This document shows positions 61,352 to 64,000 of a stretch of DNA of 64,000 nucleotides, piece by piece. The notes under the pieces were generated by a model. That model was not told the origin of the DNA, made no database searches, and worked only from the letters and a program-made list of their open reading frames with translations. Made by a program: the position numbers and the translations under genes. This DNA is from Globisporangium splendens. Lineage: Eukaryota > Oomycota > Peronosporomycetes > Pythiales > Pythiaceae. Positions within the stretch are counted from its first letter, which is position 1. Each line of letters opens with the position of its first letter. The stretch is from NCBI GenBank assembly GCA_006386115.1, contig VFIW01000034.1, positions 248,001 through 312,000 on the forward strand, in the 5' to 3' direction.

Positions 61352-64000
61352 CTAAGGGACGATGCCGTTTGTCATGCGTTGGAATACGTCGTACTGCCGC
61401 GTGCGGTAGCTGTTGTGGCTCCGGCGCACGAGTTGGAGGACGTGCTTGATGACCTGACTCTGGTTCATTTGGAGCTGGAACAACCGTTTCGTCGAGCTCA
61501 AGATGTCGCGCGGGTTTTGCGAGAGGAAGCACGGACACGACGACTCCTGCGCCATGATCGCGATCATCATCAACACCGTGTCTGCGTGTTGCTGTGGTCA
61601 ATACAAGACATCGAGAACCGTGAGTCTAACCGCTCATCAAATAATGTTGGTATAAAAATGCGGAAGAAGCAACTCACCTGAAGAGCGAGGAAACCTTGGA
61701 TGAGGAAGATCACGTACGCTTTGAAGTACTCGGATTGGGTACCGCCCATGGCTTCGACCATCTCGGCGGTGAGTTTAAATGGCGCAGTCTCGAGACTGAA
61801 TCGACCACCTGGTGCGATGCCGAGGATGAATCCGTAGTCGATGTGCACGACATGGCCATCACTGTCGATCATGATGTTGCCGTTGTGGCGGTCCTTGATC
61901 TGCAAAAAATAACATGCCAGCGAATACGCAGCCATACTGCGCACAAAGTTGGTCATCGCAGTCTTGTACGGCGCTGAGTCGACGTCGCCATACGTTTTCA
62001 GGAAGTGATTGGCGAGCGTCGTGTACCCGCGTCGTTTCTTCAGTCCGTCGAGCGACGTCGCGTTCTTCACGTACTCGATCATGCCCGTCGAGGCAGACGT
62101 TGCGATGATGCCGTACGGTAACAATCGAAGTGGCAGGTCTGCACTGTGGAAAATGTCCTGGAATTGACGGATCAGTTGCAAACACAGCACCTCTTGGCGA
62201 AGATCGTCGTTCGACTTGACGATGAACGCGACGCAATCCCAGTTGCTCGACTGCGACAACTGCAAGTGGCGCGACGACTGACGCAACCGTTCGCGCTTCT
62301 CTTCAAAGCTCTCCCCAAATGCGCTCTCTACGGCACTATGGCGCTGCTTCTGTTTGTCGACGACGAATTCGTGGATGATCTCCATTTGCTCTTTCAGAAT
62401 GAGGAGATCGTCTCGCAGTTTGTCGACGTCGTCGATGTCGTCATGAGAGAACACGTGCTTCTGCAACGCATCTTCGACCGAGTGGAGCGCGCTTAGTGCT
62501 TCATCGGGCTTGAACTTTTCGAAAAAGGATCCGCGCTGCCAAGTGGACCGTCGGTCTTCTGTAGAAGACGTGTTCGAGGTGTCCGCCTGGAAGCCTGATG
62601 AAGACTCGCGTTGATCGCTGCTTGAGCGACTCGGCGACGACGAAAACGAAACGCTATGGGCATCGGAGTGGCTCGCGCCAGTGTGCGCCTCTGGACTCAC
62701 GTTCTCTTCTGATATTAACTCGTGCGCGTCAAGAGATGGAGAAGCTGGAGTCGACAGCTCTGATGACACGGACAATGTTCCTGTTTTGTTGGCAGCACCA
62801 GTGCTCTTGCGCTTTCTCAATGCAGGGATCGTTGTCGACTCGCTGCGGAGTCGGTAAGTTGCGTCCTTACTCGCGCTAAACTTCCTTGGAGGAGGAGCAT
62901 CGGCCGCATTCGGTTCTGGCGTCGCTGTTTCAATTGCTCCCGAGTCGATGAGCTCACCTCCGAGCCACATTGCATGGGTCTCGTCGAACACGATCTCGTT
63001 CTGCGTCATCCACGACACCACATCTTTACCGGAGAACACGCCCTCAGACGTGGGGTATACCGCTAACATATCAATCTCTAAGTTCTGTGCCATGCGGATC
63101 AGTTGGTCCTTCGTGAATTTCTCGACCTCGTTGAACAGCGGACTGGACTTTCGCTGCGCGTATCCATTACACGTGTCAAAAGCTTCACCCTCACTCACCG
63201 ACCGCTTTCGCCGACCGTTTAGCGTGTCGGAACACGCCGCGATGATAGAATCAAGGGACTTGGTCGTTGTCGTGACTAAGGAACCTGAGCGACCGCGTTT
63301 AGTCTTCTTACCTGGCTTATTGTTACCAACAGCGGCAAGTACAGGAACAGGGTTTGATGGGACGCGGTCGCGAGCCTCTTCTCGCTCCTCTGCGTCCAGC
63401 TCCTCCTCATTAGTCGTGCGACTGCCATTCAACTTGGCCACTGCCTGCTGCTGATCTTCGTCGGCCTTCGACGCAACCTGGGAGGAAAGCGTGCCTCCGT
63501 TTTCACTAAGCGTATTGAGTTCCAACGCTTGCGCGATGTCGCTACTCGTCGCCATTTCAATGGCGTTCTTCGATTCCTTGAGAGACGAATTAGAGGCACT
63601 TCGAGCACCAGTGCTGCCGACTGGCAAAGCTTCGAATCGACTGCCAGAGTTGTCCTGGAGACCTCCACCATACGAATTTGCCGTCAGCGATCGCGCGCGT
63701 TGCAACCACGGACTACTGGCTGCGAGGTACGTGAGCATCTCAACCTCAAAGAAAATAAGTGTCGGCGCGCGCGCACGGGTCGTGAACACGGTTCCTTCTG
63801 TCCGCGCGATGGTGATGAACCGCTGCAGCGCATCTTCGCACGAGCCGAGTGGACAAAACGCTTCCTCTGGCAACTTAATTCGCTGAAGCTCCTGTCTGAG
63901 CGCCTCCTTGCGCTGCTCGGGAGCACAGTGACGCAGCCGTTCCGTCATATCGCAGAGTTCTTCGACAAATTTGATCTGGGTATTGAACACCCGCCATTCT
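61352..64000 (-). CDS. type III phosphatidylinositol 4-kinase with DEP domain (5' end off window)
   Basis: Two exons are seen: 61678 to beyond 64000, and 61591-61352 (stop TAG), joined by a GT..AG intron of 86 nt. The reading frame is open to the window edge, so the N-terminus is missing; about 854 residues are present. A lipid-kinase-unique-like segment (FVEELCDMTERL, RARAPTLIFFEVEML) is followed by a Ser-rich linker. A DEP-like domain comes next (LEIDMLAVYPTSEGVFSGKD, VVSWMTQNEIVF). The catalytic domain has DDLRQE (nucleotide loop), KDRHNGNIMID (catalytic Asp/Asn) and HIDYGFILG (DFG-equivalent). The C-terminus QHADTVLMMIAIMAQ..QRMTNGIVP fits PI4K-beta. It makes PI4P at Golgi/endosomal membranes by homology. 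A DEP module in a PI4K is unusual outside this lineage. Confidence 0.87.

Noticed and set aside
1..64000. CRISPR arrays, bacterial operons or horizontally acquired bacterial genes
   Set aside because: No spaced short direct repeats, and genes have introns and eukaryotic families; repeats found are explained by retroelements and tRNA units.

Overview
The window looks like nuclear DNA of an oomycete (Pythium/Globisporangium/Phytophthora-type). The evidence is compact genes with short (about 70-190 nt) introns, very small intergenic gaps, an eIF4E and Lgd/CC2D1 set of eukaryotic housekeeping genes, a DEP-domain PI4-kinase, a secreted V8/trypsin-like protease, and abundant Ty3/gypsy and L1/Tx1-type retrotransposons. 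Species cannot be fixed from the sequence alone.

Layout. 1-4048: a near-identical tandem duplication of a secreted serine protease; the first copy has a 1-nt frameshift, the second is intact. 4213-19914: a gene-dense block with AAMP/Sqt1 (-), RCE1 (+), a PWWP-PHD-PHD chromatin protein (-), eIF4E (-), a heavily broken RPGRIP1L-like ciliary gene (+, pseudogene) and a CC2D1/Lgd homologue (-). I could join the intact genes into continuous reading frames across 4-8 exons each. 20577-33284: a chromodomain ORF cut by an LTR, then two decayed minus-strand Ty3/gypsy chromovirus-type elements with mismatched LTRs and the remnant LTR of a third family between them.

33285-54738 is the most interesting part. 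It is a tandem array of tRNA-Asn(GTT) genes (four intact copies) whose spacers repeat about every 700 bp and which is occupied by three minus-strand non-LTR retrotransposons (LINEs). Both LINEs whose two ends lie in the window are bounded by the same 19-bp target-site duplication, TTCTCCTATAGCTCAGTTG. It starts 1 nt before the tRNA and covers tRNA nt 1-18. Each insertion therefore leaves an 18-nt tRNA stub on one side and regenerates a complete tRNA-Asn gene on the other. The third LINE has the same junction at its one surviving end, and the fourth tRNA is an empty site. This indicates a site-specific, target-sparing, tRNA-directed LINE family. The elements also carry a well-folded tRNA-Gly(CCC) antisense in their 3' region, and an ORF2 that overlaps ORF1 by only 23 nt and has no nearby AUG. 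The copy at 37134-44715 has both ORFs intact and could be active.

54739-56900 holds a badly degraded gypsy gag/protease remnant. 58627-61144 encodes a lysine/alanine-rich nuclear-type protein, and 61352-64000 the 3' part of a type III PI4-kinase that runs off the window. Cellular genes and mobile DNA are clearly compartmentalised. The housekeeping genes do not form a pathway together; AAMP and RCE1 share a short divergent promoter.
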